A stretch of 64,000 nucleotides of DNA from Agaricus subrufescens. Taxonomy: Eukaryota; Basidiomycota; Agaricomycetes; Agaricales; Agaricaceae. Shown here one piece after another: positions 35,245 to 46,961 of this stretch; the first letter of the stretch is position 1; each line of letters begins with the position of its first letter. The stretch covers positions 868,001-932,000 of the forward strand of contig CM057061.1 of NCBI GenBank assembly GCA_029945375.1. The letters run 5' to 3'. The notes under the pieces are model-generated. The model made no database searches. It worked only from the letters and a program-made list of their open reading frames with translations, and was not told the DNA's origin. The position numbers were made by a program, and so were the translations under genes.

Positions 35245-35281
35245 GACATATTCATAGAATAATATATCAGCATATGTATCT

Positions 35282-36852
35282 TTAATCTTCCTCCCTCTCT
35301 TCCTCATCTTCCTCTACCTCGTCGTCACCAGAATCAATCTCACTGTACTTGACCTCACCATCGGAATGGTCAACATCATCTTCGTCGCGTCTTCGTTTAC
35401 CATTCAATGGTGTAGTCTCACCATCGCCATCGGCAATGGTGACACACGTTAGACGGGTACCATTAGTGTCATATTCCGCGACGGGTAGAATTTCAGACAC
35501 GTCCTCTTTGGATGTGGGTATTGAATTCATATCATATAGTCTGATCTTGCCGTCTGAAGAAATAGTTGTTACAACTGTTGTCGATGCTCGACCACAGTCT
35601 ACTGGGAGAGCAATTTTCAGGGTTTGGACCGCTTTCACTCTATGTGAGAGACATTAATGCGCAAAATGAGGGTGATAAAGGATAAACGAACCTGTTGTCA
35701 TGGCCAATCATTTGAGCGATTATCATAGGTGGCCTAGATGAATCTTCAGGTATATCGTAGATGGAGAGTTTCTTGTCTTCTGCAGCTGCTAGAAGAACCT
35801 CGCCTTCCCCAGAGACGCGCTTGCAGAACACCACATCGTGTAATCGGGAGGGGTGTTTGACAGTGTGGAGGAGAGTTAGTTCCTGTATAATTATGATGAA
35901 AAACGTGAGAATTGGAGCGTTCTGGCCAACATACGGTGTTGTATATGTCGATTGTCGAGCCCGACTGCACGGCAAATAATTTACCGTCAACTGACCATCG
36001 TACGATCTCTCCCTCTGTAGTAACATTCGTGTCATTAGAAGAATTTTGGTGTGGGCGAGAACGCGCCTTTGCCAAGTTTTGTGCTCGCTACACCTTTACC
36101 ACGCATGAGGTCCCACATCCGTAAAGCTCTGTCTTTTCCAACACTTAATGCAACTTTACCGGATGGATGAACCGCTATTGCGTTTACGCGGCCTTTGTGA
36201 CCTTTAAGTGATCGTAGAACCGTCCAATCTCGTGCATGGAATAAACATAGAGTGCCATCCTCGGAAGCAGAGAATAAATGTGATCGCGATGGAAAGACAA
36301 GGTGGGTAATTGATCCTTGAGAGCACGACAGCGTTAGTCGACATAGTTCAATTCAGCGCCAGGGGAGGTAAAAAAAGGTGACATACCTTCATGGTGCATT
36401 AATCCACCGATCTCTTTCCTGCGTCGTAGATCCCATACTTTGATAATTTCATCAGCGCTCCCAGAAGCTAGCCATTTACCACCTTGAGGAGATGCAGCTA
36501 CGGCTTTGATGCACGAAACGTGTGCTGGGAAAGCAAAAATTGCTTTTAGATGAAACTGTAGGTTTTTGTCTTTTGAATAGGTTGTTTTGCCCTCTAGGCC
36601 ATAGAGCAACTTTTCATATGATCCTGCGACAATTTTGAATGTGGGGGATGGATGATCTTCGTGGGTGTTTGCGTCTGGGAGAGTTTCTTTTGCTTTCCCT
36701 TTATCTATTGTGGTTGGGGGAGGTGGTTTATGCGATTTCTGTTTGAGTGGCTTTGTTTCAGAGGGGTCGGGGTCTGCGAATCGAGCCCGGGGTTTTTTTG
36801 TGACAGAGTCTGTTCTAGATTTCTTTGTAGGACGAGTAGATGTTTCAGCCAT
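35282..36852 (-). CDS. MAK11: Mak11/PAK1IP1-like WD40 protein
   Basis: WD40 beta-propeller protein of the Mak11/PAK1IP1 family, needed in the nucleolus for 60S ribosomal subunit maturation. Start at the ATG 36850-36852 (MAETSTRPTKKSR); the frame extends upstream only through a GTG. The N-terminus is basic. WD repeats include FKIVAGSYEKLLYGL, AHVSCIKAVAASPQGGKWLASGSADEIIKVWDL, HLFSASEDGTLCLF, GHKGRVNAIAVHPSGKVALSVGKDRALRMWDL and EGEIVRWSVDGKLFAVQSG. A later repeat ends ISSDGKIRLYDM. The C-tail is very acidic (SGDDEVEEDEEE). Intron placement after WDLMRG is unsure: a canonical GT donor drops GVASTKLGK, whereas keeping that family-like stretch needs a GC donor. 142 bases separate its start from that of GatA. 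Confidence 0.9.
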
Positions 36853-36994
36853 TTTTGATAGGGAAAGCAAGTATCTTCTTTTTTTTTTGGGAGTTTGTGT
36901 CTGTTTGATAGCCGGTTTGGTCGCGCCTTTTGATTTGCCGACTTTGAACACCACCTTTAAACAACCCTTTTTTGCTTTGTTGCTCCGATTTCGT
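36853..36994. promoter_or_regulatory. Short bidirectional promoter, Mak11 / GatA
   Basis: Only 142 bases lie between the two divergent start codons, so the two genes must share promoter DNA. A T-rich tract (TCTTCTTTTTTTTTTGGGAG) lies at about 36875-36894. Confidence 0.6.
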
Positions 36995-39002
36995 ATGGGA
37001 GCGCGTTTGGTCTTTCGGGGGCTCGCTATATCTAGAAAGGCTCTGAGCACTGCTGCGAATCAATGGAGACAGACTATTGCTGAGAAGAATCCGAGTATAA
37101 ATGCTCTGGTCTATACTACGCCTGCGCCAGATGCAATTTCGGCTACTGCTGGTCCACTGTCGGGTGTTACTGTTGCAGTGAAGGATAATATTGCTACGTT
37201 GGACTCTCCTACGACTTGTTCCTCTGTTATGCTTGATGGTGGGCCTCGTTTTGATGTCTGTGTCGTGGTGTGGAGAGTAAATGGGTTAGTCTAGGTTTCG
37301 TTTCGCCTTTCGAAGCTACAGCAGTAAAGTTACTGCGTGAAGCTGGTGCGGACGTTGTAGGAAAGGCGAATTGTGACGAGTTTGGCATGGGGTACGTTTC
37401 GTGCATCTGTATGATCGTGCACAACTGACAGAGTGTAGATCCCTTAATAAATTCTCGAACCATGGAATCACAATCAATCCACACCAACCTCTGTCTGGAA
37501 AAATAGAAAAACGATATCCCGGAGGTAGTTCTGGCGGAAGTGCAGCAGCTGTAGCTGCGGGAATGTGTCAGGTGTGAGTACTGTTCTTATGAACACTTAT
37601 TCATGTGTCACGAATGTGTTAGGGCATTAGGAACTGATACCGGTGGCTCGATACGACTGCCCGCATCTTATTGTGGGGTCTCTGGCTTGAAGCCATCCTA
37701 TGGACTTATCAGTCGGTGAATATACCCCTATATTCTGTTGTGTCTGGAACCGCTAATTTTAGAGCCTAGATGGGGCGTCGTGTCGTATGCGGATAGCCTG
37801 GACTGCGTTGGTGTCTTGTCTTCAACGGTCTCTGACATTCGACGCGTGTTAGGTATGTCATTTGCACTGTATTCATTGAATTGACGAAACAATGGATGTT
37901 TGAAAAGACATAATTTCGGCTTATGATGTCCGAGATCCGACATCAGCAATTCCGGAAGTGAGAGAACGCTCTTCGGAGGCTCTTGATGTGAGACTTTCAC
38001 GTTGGGATTCAGAAAAGACTCCAGAGAAGCCACTCAAAGGATTACGCATCGGTGTCCCGCAGGTGAGCATTCCACGGGATTATTACTATTTGTTCTTCTA
38101 TATATCTCCCTAGGAATTTTTCCCTGCCGAATTGTCGTCTTTCATCATCGAGCCTATCCGGAGAGTAATCAAGTCCCTCAAAGACCAAGGCGCATCCCTG
38201 ACACCCGTCTCTTTACCGTCAACTTCGTACGCGTTGAGCTCTTATTACGTGCTTGCCAGTGCCGAGGCCAGTAGTAATTTGGCGCGTTATGATGGGATCC
38301 AGTATGGTGCGGTATTCCGTTGTCGCGTGTGCAGTTAATCTCGCTAAATCTGGATCAGGATCTCATGTTCGGCCGCCGCCAGGTAGTGACCTGACAAAGG
38401 TTTCAAAAAATTATGCTTTGTCACGATCGAAAGGGTTTGGGCCTGAAGTTAAGAAGCGCATTTTGTTGGGAACATATGCTCTTACAGCAGAGTGGGTCAT
38501 ACTCCTTGATCGATTGTAAACGGCTGCCTAACTTTTTTTTGTTTTTGTTTTTGTTTTTTTTTTAATTTTTGCATGTAGTGCTTTTGATAATTATTTCCTG
38601 CAGGCTCAGCGAATACGACAGATGATCAGGAACGATTTTGGTCGTGTTTTCGCACTGCGCAATGAATACTTGACGGGAGAATCTGATGTAGGTACAGAAG
38701 AACCCCTGGGACAAGAGGTCGATGTGTTGGTGCATCCGTCAGCAATACGGACCGCACCCCCAATCGAAGCCGAGGATGGAGGATCATTATCCGTAATGCC
38801 GAGTTTGGACTCGTATGTTCAGGATGTTCTTACTGTACCTGCATCACTTGCGGGTATACCGGCACTTAGTGTACCTGTCCCAAAAGAGTATTTGTTGGGT
38901 CAGGAAGGTGATGGCTGGCCTATTGGAGTTAGTATTGTTGGACAATGGGGATCGGATGAACTGGTCATGAGGGTAGGCGAGGTGGTGCAGAAGATCGAAT
39001 GA
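36995..39002 (+). CDS. HER2: Mitochondrial glutamyl-tRNA(Gln) amidotransferase subunit A
   Basis: Amidase subunit (GatA; HER2 in yeast) of the complex that turns Glu-tRNA(Gln) into Gln-tRNA(Gln) in mitochondria. ATG at 36995-36997; the N-terminus ([24 protein letters not shown]) looks like a mitochondrial presequence. The amidase signature is intact: the Lys in [23 protein letters not shown], the Ser-rich [16 protein letters not shown], and [23 protein letters not shown] with the catalytic Ser. Further exons give [48 protein letters not shown] and [15 protein letters not shown]. The C-terminus has [17 protein letters not shown] and [16 protein letters not shown] 54-base intron after GIQYG (donor GTGCGG, acceptor GGATCAG) removes what looks like a frameshift. 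The next intron carries a long poly-T tract (38532-38562). Confidence 0.92.
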
Positions 39003-40322
39003 TGAATAGTGTTTATAGCTAAATGAAGTGTTAGTATGCATTCTAAGTTATTGGGCGGCTTGAAAGTTAGTTTAATTTAGGAGGGAAGAGTTTAGGCCCA
39101 ACGTGTGCGGACAAGTCATGGCTGGTGTGTAGTTGAAACTGATGGAGGTTTAGCCGTAGCCTCATAGAAAATGCGGGTGCTCCAAGCCTTAGTCATGACC
39201 ATGATGTGCTCTGTTTTGTACGATGTGGGCGACTTTACAAAGATGCAAGTCCGGAGGGTAAGTCCCGGAAGCAGCTACAGAAATAGTACTGAGCATGATT
39301 AGTGGAGCACAGGGCCAGTGGTTGAGGAAAGGGTTGTAAACCTCGATCAAATCATGCGACAGATCCAACAAGCTGGTCAAAGAGACTATGGAACATTTAA
39401 CGAATTTATTGCAAGTGATAAGGCCCTTGCTTCGGTGATCGCCGATGACTAAGTAGGGAAGATTTGAAATGAGATATTTATATACGTAAGGATGATCGGG
39501 TACATTGAATATGTGTCACTTTAAGATCTGGATCACACAGGCCTGTTTGACACGGACTGACAGTGCCGATGATGTTGGCATTGTTGTTATGGACGATTAC
39601 TCGATGTTGTAACGAAAGACGGAGGGCCATCGAGCGCCTGTTGTACGGAACGGAAAGCTGTTGTTGGATGGTGTTGAGTGGACTTGTCTGCGGGGGTAGA
39701 AGTTCCTTGTGGAAAGCTGAATCCGAGAAAGTTACATGCAGTACCATCAGAATGACGACCGGCGTCACGAATAAGGGTGCAGTCCATAAACGTGCAAGGC
39801 TGAACCAAGTCAGGATCATAAAAGAAGCGAGAGAAGCCCAGTTGATGTTGGTCGGTCAAGCTCCCGGAGATGAGCTTGCATCGAAGCCTACCCAGCGTGG
39901 ATAGCCTGGATGAATCATGGAAGGCGAATCATGTTGTGCGGAGAAGTATAATTAGCAGGGTTGTTGCGGCGATGCTTCTTTCCTGGGGGGATTCTAGGTG
40001 GACCTGCACAGGAGGTCCCATGGACAGGAATGTCGAGGGTACGAGAGGAGAGCGAGGGCTGCGGTGCGAGTCCGAGACGGGGGCAGAAAGGGGACGTCTG
40101 CAGGGTCCACGTGGGGTGATCTCGATCGTGAGATCGTTGATTGCTTGTGTCATATCGAGGATAATTTTGCGGGTAAATTCCAAATTTTGACATCCCTCCG
40201 CGTGCCTTGCCTCGCTCCAGCTTTATCCTTCGCTTCCCCTGCTGCTGCCGCCCCCATCATCTTCCAACCAGTCTTTTTTCTGCCACCCTCGCACGACTCC
40301 GCTGAGCCGTCTGCGCTCGCCA
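39003..40322. other. Intergenic, unresolved minus-strand open frames
   Basis: About 1.3 kb between GatA and the Rxt3-domain gene. The first 450 bases look non-coding. On the minus strand, frames at 39587-39859, 39478-39819 and 39915-40193 are open, and an ATG at 40151-40153 begins MTQAINDLTIEITPRG. They might be exons of a small gene divergent from the Rxt3 gene, but no motif or consistent splicing supports that. Confidence 0.35.
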
Positions 40323-43300
40323 ATGAACGTAGCTGCCCTCCTGCAAGACTCGCCGTCTGATGACTCGCATCGCCGCAGGCCTGCGCCGCCCCCGAGCAAC
40401 AGCGGGGGCAGTGGATCGCCAGAACACCTAGAACGTGGTGCAGGGCCCGGGGGAGGGGGGGCTGGTGCTGGAGAGCGGGCTGAACGAGCTGAACGGGCCG
40501 AACGAGCTGAGCGGGCAGAGCGAGGCGAAAGGGGGTCGGGAGGGCCGTGGCCTCCGTACGAGAGAAGCCGTGTGCAATCGCAGAGCCAGAACAGCTGGCC
40601 GCCTCCGCACGCCCGCCCGGCCCCGTCCTCCGCGCCGTCCACGCCGATATCGACTGAGACCTCGCCCTACGCCCACCCGAAGGAGCCGTCCTGGCAGCAG
40701 TCCGTCGGCAATCCCTATCCCCCGACCCCGTCCACGCCGTATGACACGCCGTCCTCCGCCCCTCCGCCCCGCATCCGTGCCAATTCAAACGCCGCCTCCC
40801 ACCCCCCACCGACCACCGGCCCCGGCGTGCCCCCTCCCCACCCGCCGTCGGGCTCCTCGTACATGCCGCCGCCCGATTTCCCCCCTCACCTCCACAGGCC
40901 GCCGCCGCCGCCGGCATCCTCCAGCTCGTCCTCGCATTACTCCACTCCCGTGCCGCCAGCCAGCCAGCCGCGCCTCCCGATGTCACATTCGCCGCCTATC
41001 GGGGGATCACCGTATCCTGCCGGGCCTCCTCCGCCGTCGAGTTCATCAACCCCGCGCCGACCTCAATCCCAACTGGCTACGCCACAGCCCCCGCACGTCC
41101 ACGGCCCACCATCATCTCATCCCTCGCCCGCTATGGCCTCCTTGCAAAACCCAACCAGCGGTGCTTGGGGTCCCGGTGTTCCGGGTCCTGGCATGGTTGA
41201 TGGACGAGAGAGGGATTCACTTCGTGATCGCACCCATCCCCCCCTAGAGAGAGAACGGCCGGCGGACCGCGATAGAGAGATGAATCTGCCCCCCCGGGAC
41301 CGCGAGCGAGACTGGGATCCAGCAAGGGACCGTCCCAGGCCCAAACTACCCCCTGCTGGTCCCGGCATACCGCCACCGCCTCTCACTGGTCCCGGCACCG
41401 GCGCACCCCCCTCTCTGGCGCCTGGAGTTTCACCTATCATTGGTCCAGGAATATCAGGTGACTCATTTCTCTCTTACTACTACAATTTCTCTTATTCTTG
41501 TCATCCTGCAGAAGACCCCCACAAAATTTCTGTCAGCTCAGCCCCGGCAAGCGGTGTCCCCTCCCGCACTCACTCACGATCCCAACTTTCCAAGGATGAC
41601 ATCATTGAACGTCCCAAAGACTTGGAAAGAGCTTCGCGCATCCCGGAACGTGATATGCCTCCTGCAGGACTCGGCCGAGCCGACTATCCACCTCGCGAAT
41701 ATCCACCCCACAGGCGCGAGCCTGGCGAAATAATGGTTCCCGCTGCACCGAATAGGAGAGAAAGGGAAGAGTACATTGGACCGGGGGGCTCTGCTGGCAG
41801 TTCCAGGCTTCCCCCTGCTGGTGGTCACCCAACCGACTATAGACCTTCCGGTGACTACGGGCGCGAGCCTCCTCCTCCAGATTATAGGCGTAGTTCGGGG
41901 GAATACCGACAAGTCGATTACAGAAGAGAACCTCCATATCCTCCCGGTGAATATCGAGAACCCTCTGGTGGCTACAGGCGCGAGATACCACCTGGACCGT
42001 CTTCTGGCGAGTACAGACGAGACCCTCCCCCCGCTGAGTATCGCGATCCCAGGCGTGACCAACATCCATCTCTCGAATATCGTCGCGATCCAGGCATGGG
42101 AGATCATCGTCGGGGAGCCCCACCTTCAGGTGTGCCCTTTAACCCGGAAATTCGATCATAATGCTGATTCTCTAGATTACCGAGGACCTCTTGACTACCG
42201 TGATGTACGGCGAGAACGAGACTTGCCACCACCAACTAGCTCAGGGCATAGTCCCGAAGCATACCGCCGTGAGCCGCAAGACTACCCGTCTTCGCGTCGC
42301 AATTCCAATGAGAGTCGTCGTGAACGGGATAAGGAGAGGGAAAGGGAGATGATCAGTGAGCGCGAGAGAGTAGACCCTCGCCGTGGTGAACCAGGAACTG
42401 GCCCAGTCATTCCTCCAGGTGAGCGCCATCCCCGTCGTTCACCATACCAATCTCGCGAAGTGGACCGCGAACCCTACCATCGCCGGCCCGAGCCCGGAGA
42501 CTACAGACGTGATCCTGCATCTGGTCCCGTTCCATCTGATTTCCGTGGCCCGCCACCTGAAAACTATCGTCCTTCGGACTATCGACCTCCTCACCCCGAT
42601 TATCATCGCGAAGCTCTACCTCCAGATTATCCCCCTCAACGACGCGACCACCATGCTTATCCCCCGGACCTTCGAAGAGATGATTTTTCTCGACCTCCTC
42701 ATTCCCATGGACCCCCTGGCCCTCCTCAGCTTAGATCAGACTATAGGCCCCCACCACCTCCGGAACACAGAGGGCAGGAATACAGGCATGAGTTACCTCC
42801 TAGGCCTCCACCAGACTATCGCCGAGAATCTGGTCCAGCTGACTACCGTGGGCAGCCTGGTTCATTACCTCCTCCTCCAGGTGAATACATCAGACAGGGG
42901 CCTCCTCCGGGTCAAGAGTTCAAGGGTCGAGAATCTGGTGAAATCCTTCCTCCTCGAGACTATCCTCGTCGAGATCGTGAACGGGAGCACCTACGCGAAG
43001 GTGATTATCCAAGACCACCTGCTGGTGAATACCCTAGGAGACGAGATGAGGAATACATGATTCGGTCCTCACAGCAACCTGGTTCGTTACCGCCAGGACC
43101 TGGTATACCTGGCAGGGCGAGTACACCAAGTAGTGAAATGTATCCAAAGCATCCTTCTGAGCGTGATAGGGACCGAGAACGGGAACGGTGGGAACAAAAA
43201 GAGAGGGAGAGAAATGGAGATCGGGGTCATTATCCCCCACCTTCGTCAGCTGGCAGCAACAGCGGCCATCCACCATCTAGTCATCATCATAGTCATTCCC

Positions 43301-46300
43301 ATTCGCATCCCAAGCAGCTTCCTCACCATCCTCATCACCACTCTCATCATCACCATGTGATACATCAACACCAACATTCACATCATGGTCATAATGCTCA
43401 TCAACATCCATCTCCACCTGGTCATCCCACTGGACCTGGTGGAAGCATACCCGTTGGCCAAGGATCACCGCCAAGTCAGAGTGTTGGACCACCGCCTCCT
43501 TCTCAAAGACAACTTCAAGGACAATTCCCGACACGATTTGTTTCTGTCCATGCTCAACCTGGTTCAAGAATTGGTTCGCCTATTCCCGGCCCAGTTGCAG
43601 GGCCCAGTGGTAGCAACAGAGACATGAGGAAAGATGTGGGTGGTAATATGAACGTTGGAAAAGATGTGAAGAAAATTCGGAGTGGAGTTCCTCCCGGTCC
43701 TGGTGTTGGTCCTGGTGGAAGACGTGAGAGGGATGAGAGAGAGAAGGAGAGGGACATTCATCAATCGTATCCTCAACCACCACCTCAACCTTTACCACAT
43801 CGAGATGGTCAAGGAAGGGTTTTGGGACATGGTTATCCGCATGGACATGGTCCCCACAGGCCTCATGGCCAACCGCCATACGATGACTACTCCATGGTTG
43901 ACGATATAGAACAACAACAAATGCATATGCAAAACCAACATCATATTCATCCTCCCCCTCCCCCTCATCCACAGCAACCAGGGCCCATCCTACAACATCC
44001 ACTTCCATTACCTTCATATCCCTTACCTCCGCATGTCGGATATTACCCGTCACAAGAGGCTGTCGATGAACTCTGGCCACCAGAACAACCTGATAGAGAA
44101 GTTAAATCCAAGTTCAAGATTAATTTGGGGACTTTTGTTTATCCGAATACGCCATTTCCTTATTACTTTGATGTTGGGGAGTGGGTTGGCATGAATGCGA
44201 ATTTGAAGGAGCAGAATGAAAGGGATGGGGAGGTTAAAGAAGGTGAAGTTGAGAAGGAGAAGGAGAAGGAGGTGGTAGCGGAAGATAAGATGGATGTTGA
44301 TGGAGAAGAGAGATCGGCAAAAGACCAGGAAAAGGAGAGTGAAGCGGAAAAAATGGTCGTGGACAAGGAAACTGAGGTCGAAGTAGCAGCAGTAGCAGCA
44401 ACAGAAGTAGACGAATCCACCGGGAAGGAGAAGGAGAAGGGGCCGGAGAAGGAAGATGGACAAGATGAAGAAAAGGAAAAAGAGAAGGAGGAAACGGGAG
44501 GAGAGAGAGAGGAGGAAAAGGAAAAGGAGGCGAAAGAGAAGGAGAAGGAGAAGGAGAAAGAGAAAGAGAAAGAGAAGGTCGACGCCAAAACCACCGAGCA
44601 GGTGGATGTCCAGAAGGACGAAGAGGATGACATGCTTGATATCGAAACGCGTGCTATAATCCTCATTCCTAACGGTTACATTCCTCGTGAAAAACCTCCT
44701 ACACCACATATTTGGGGTGGAGGTGTCATCGGTCGCCCTATAAATCCTCAACGTCGTGCTCCTCCCACTCCTAACCAAGCTAAACCGGATTCGCCTGTAC
44801 GACCCAAAAAGAGACGCATATACACGGATGACTCGGATCTATTCCTCTGTGCTTTACATTCAGGATGGTTGACTTGGAGTGCTTCTGCTCGTGCACGAGA
44901 TACAGGGAAGGACGTTCGCATTGAAGTAAGGATTATCAGGTGTGCTGGCACCGGTGCTGGAAGTGTATTTGCTGTTGGGGCTGGTGCTTTTGCTGGGAAG
45001 TATGCACCTGCAGAGAATAGCGTCGTGTCTGCAGTCAGTCCGTACAGAAAAAACAAGATCACGAAGCTACCGGTGGTAAGAAAGGAGGAGATTGTAGGAA
45101 GGTTTATTGGTGGGTGGGGGGAGAAATGCTTTGTAAGGGAGTTTGAGGGAGAGACTGATGATGAGGATAATGACGGGCGTGGTTTGGTTAGTGCTGGTTG
45201 GGGCAGTGGTCATGACGGTAGTGCAATTGAAGTGGTGAACGTTGAGCTTGTAGAGGTAAGGTTTCTTCATCTTGTCAGATTCGATGAGACTAAGTCGAGT
45301 AGAAGGGAACGGCCAAGAAATCGCCCGGTACGGGAAGGAGAAATCGTGCTCAGAGGCTTCTAGAATATAGTGAACGTCGAGCTGCCGTACTTGGCCTTCA
45401 GCGGTTAGCAGCTGCCCCTCGACTTGCCGGTAGGAAACGAAGACGTACTTGGGACCCCTATCCACCGACACGACGGCTTCCAAATGCTACCGTCCTGGAT
45501 ATGATCCCTGAGTTACAGGATGACGACATCGTGGAAGATGAACGACCGGAACTTCCCTTGGAACCCGAAAGAAAGGAGGAAGCGTCGCTTATGGGAGTAC
45601 GAACTATCACCTTTGGGACAGGTCTTGCGGGAGACATGCGGCTCGGGTAGGTTCAGTCGACTCTGATTGAGTGAAAATATCTGACAAATTGCTTCTCTCA
45701 GGTATAAATACCATCCTGATGTTCTCAAAGATATACTTTTCCCCGTACCTTCATCAAGTGCATCCGACAGGCCACCCCCTCGTAAACGTCGCCGCACGAC
45801 AATAGTTTCAGAGGACATCCTAATGGACGTTGACTCCGCCGAAGCCGAACCGCCAGCTCCTACACCCAACAGACCTGTGATCCTAGAGACTCCCAAAGAA
45901 AGTTACTTATTATCGCTAACCCACGGCTCGGAATTCAGTCCGGAAGGAAGACTATATGATATTTCTCTTATTCTGGAGGGTGAAGTGGAGGAAGATAGGG
46001 AAGATGCTGTGGTACTTCATGTTGCTGATAAGAATGCGGTGAAGGCGGCTCAGGAAGACCCACCACTTACACCTCCACCTGACGATGAACCTGAAGAGTC
46101 GAAACCTGTAACGTTAGGATCAAATAACGTCGACGATCCTTCCAAGCCTTCTAATGACGAACCACGAGAAAAGCCTACTCAGGATGTCACAAGATCCTCA
46201 CCTCCTTCCACTGCAAAATCTGACTCGGGCCTGCCGCTTCCGCAGTCTAATGAAGATGTCCCAATGCCCAACAAAGACACGGTTACTGCGAAGACACAGC

Positions 46301-46479
46301 AAAAAGTCGTGTTCAAACATCCTGTAGCTCAGGTGTTGCAGCGTCGCGTCGGCGAGGATATGTTCAGGTTCACAGAGGAGGGTGTCAATATAGCAGATGG
46401 TGAAGAGTCGATGAGAAATGAGTGGTTGGTCCAAGTGAAAAGCTGGAAATGGGCTACTCGGAAAATAGTGAGAGTGTAA
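40323..46479 (+). CDS. Rxt3-domain protein (Rpd3L histone deacetylase complex), very large
   Basis: Exons 40323-41457, 41512-42129, 42176-45255, 45354-45646 and 45702-46479 are phase-consistent and encode about 1,967 residues. Roughly the first 1,250 are low-complexity and surely disordered: Pro/Ser/Gly-rich, an ERAERAERAERAER run near residue 50, Arg/Asp/Tyr-rich EYRREPP-type repeats, and a His-rich block (about 43266-43420). The folded part is near ELWPPEQPDREVKSKFKINLG, FVYPNTPFPYYFDVGEWVG, then after a Glu/Lys-rich insert RRIYTDDSDLFLCALHSGWL and DVRIEVRIIRCAG. YTDDSD...ALHSG is the Rxt3 signature. In yeast, Rxt3 is a small (294-residue) subunit of the Rpd3L histone deacetylase complex. 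The conserved C-terminus RTITFGTGLAGDMRLGYKYHP and WLVQVKSWKW completes it. The identification rests on that signature. Confidence 0.8.
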
Positions 46480-46961
46480 TTGTCTTTGGATATTTTCTTT
46501 TTCCTTCGTTCTTTTTTGTTTTTTTTTCTCTTATTTTATGTTTTGGTTCGTTTCACGACTGATTAAACGATTTGACACGCGAAAAGTTTTTATATTTGGC
46601 TTGTATTTTCAGTAGTTATTGCATGCTTTTTTTTGTATTCGCATCCTCAACTCGTTATCTATGTGCACGAACACGTAAGACATTCAATACAATCTATCAA
46701 TTTATAGCGAAAACGAATTAAGGAAAGTATATTACCTGCAATGGAAAATATCAATGATTGTGAAGATGGAGAATTGACGACCCATACATTTCGCTGATTT
46801 CTTTGTGCAATTATCGGCTGCATGCCACTGGTACTGTCCTATACCATTCAAGACGTCCTTGAGAAATTGGGCCATACCCGTCTAAACTAAGAATTAACAT
46901 AAAAAGTTGGATTGACTATACACGAAATAAGACACAACAGACGATATATGAATGGAATAAT
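46480..46961. other. Intergenic, convergent 3' ends
   Basis: T-rich region between the Rxt3-domain gene (+) and ALG5 (-). It presumably contains both 3' UTRs; poly-T tracts at 46496-46545 belong to the first. No gene seen. Confidence 0.6.

Noticed and set aside
34431..35273. 280-residue Ser/Phe-rich open frame on the minus strand
   Set aside because: It is the antisense shadow of the Glu/Lys-rich C-terminus of the GPATCH1-like gene.
36853..37050. Upstream extension of Mak11 to 37050
   Set aside because: It begins at GTG, overlaps the divergent GatA start and is not family-like; the ATG at 36850-36852 gives a standard start.
38300..38360. Apparent frameshift in the GatA gene
   Set aside because: A 54-base intron (donor GTGCGG after GIQYG, acceptor GGATCAG) restores the conserved sequence, so the gene is intact.
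40435..41247. 270-residue Arg/Pro-rich plus-strand frame
   Set aside because: Overlaps the first exon of the Rxt3-domain gene in another frame; GC-rich repetitive coding DNA keeps several frames open.
44050..44778. 242-residue Leu/Phe-rich minus-strand frame resembling membrane helices
   Set aside because: Antisense of the Glu/Lys repeats of the Rxt3-domain gene.
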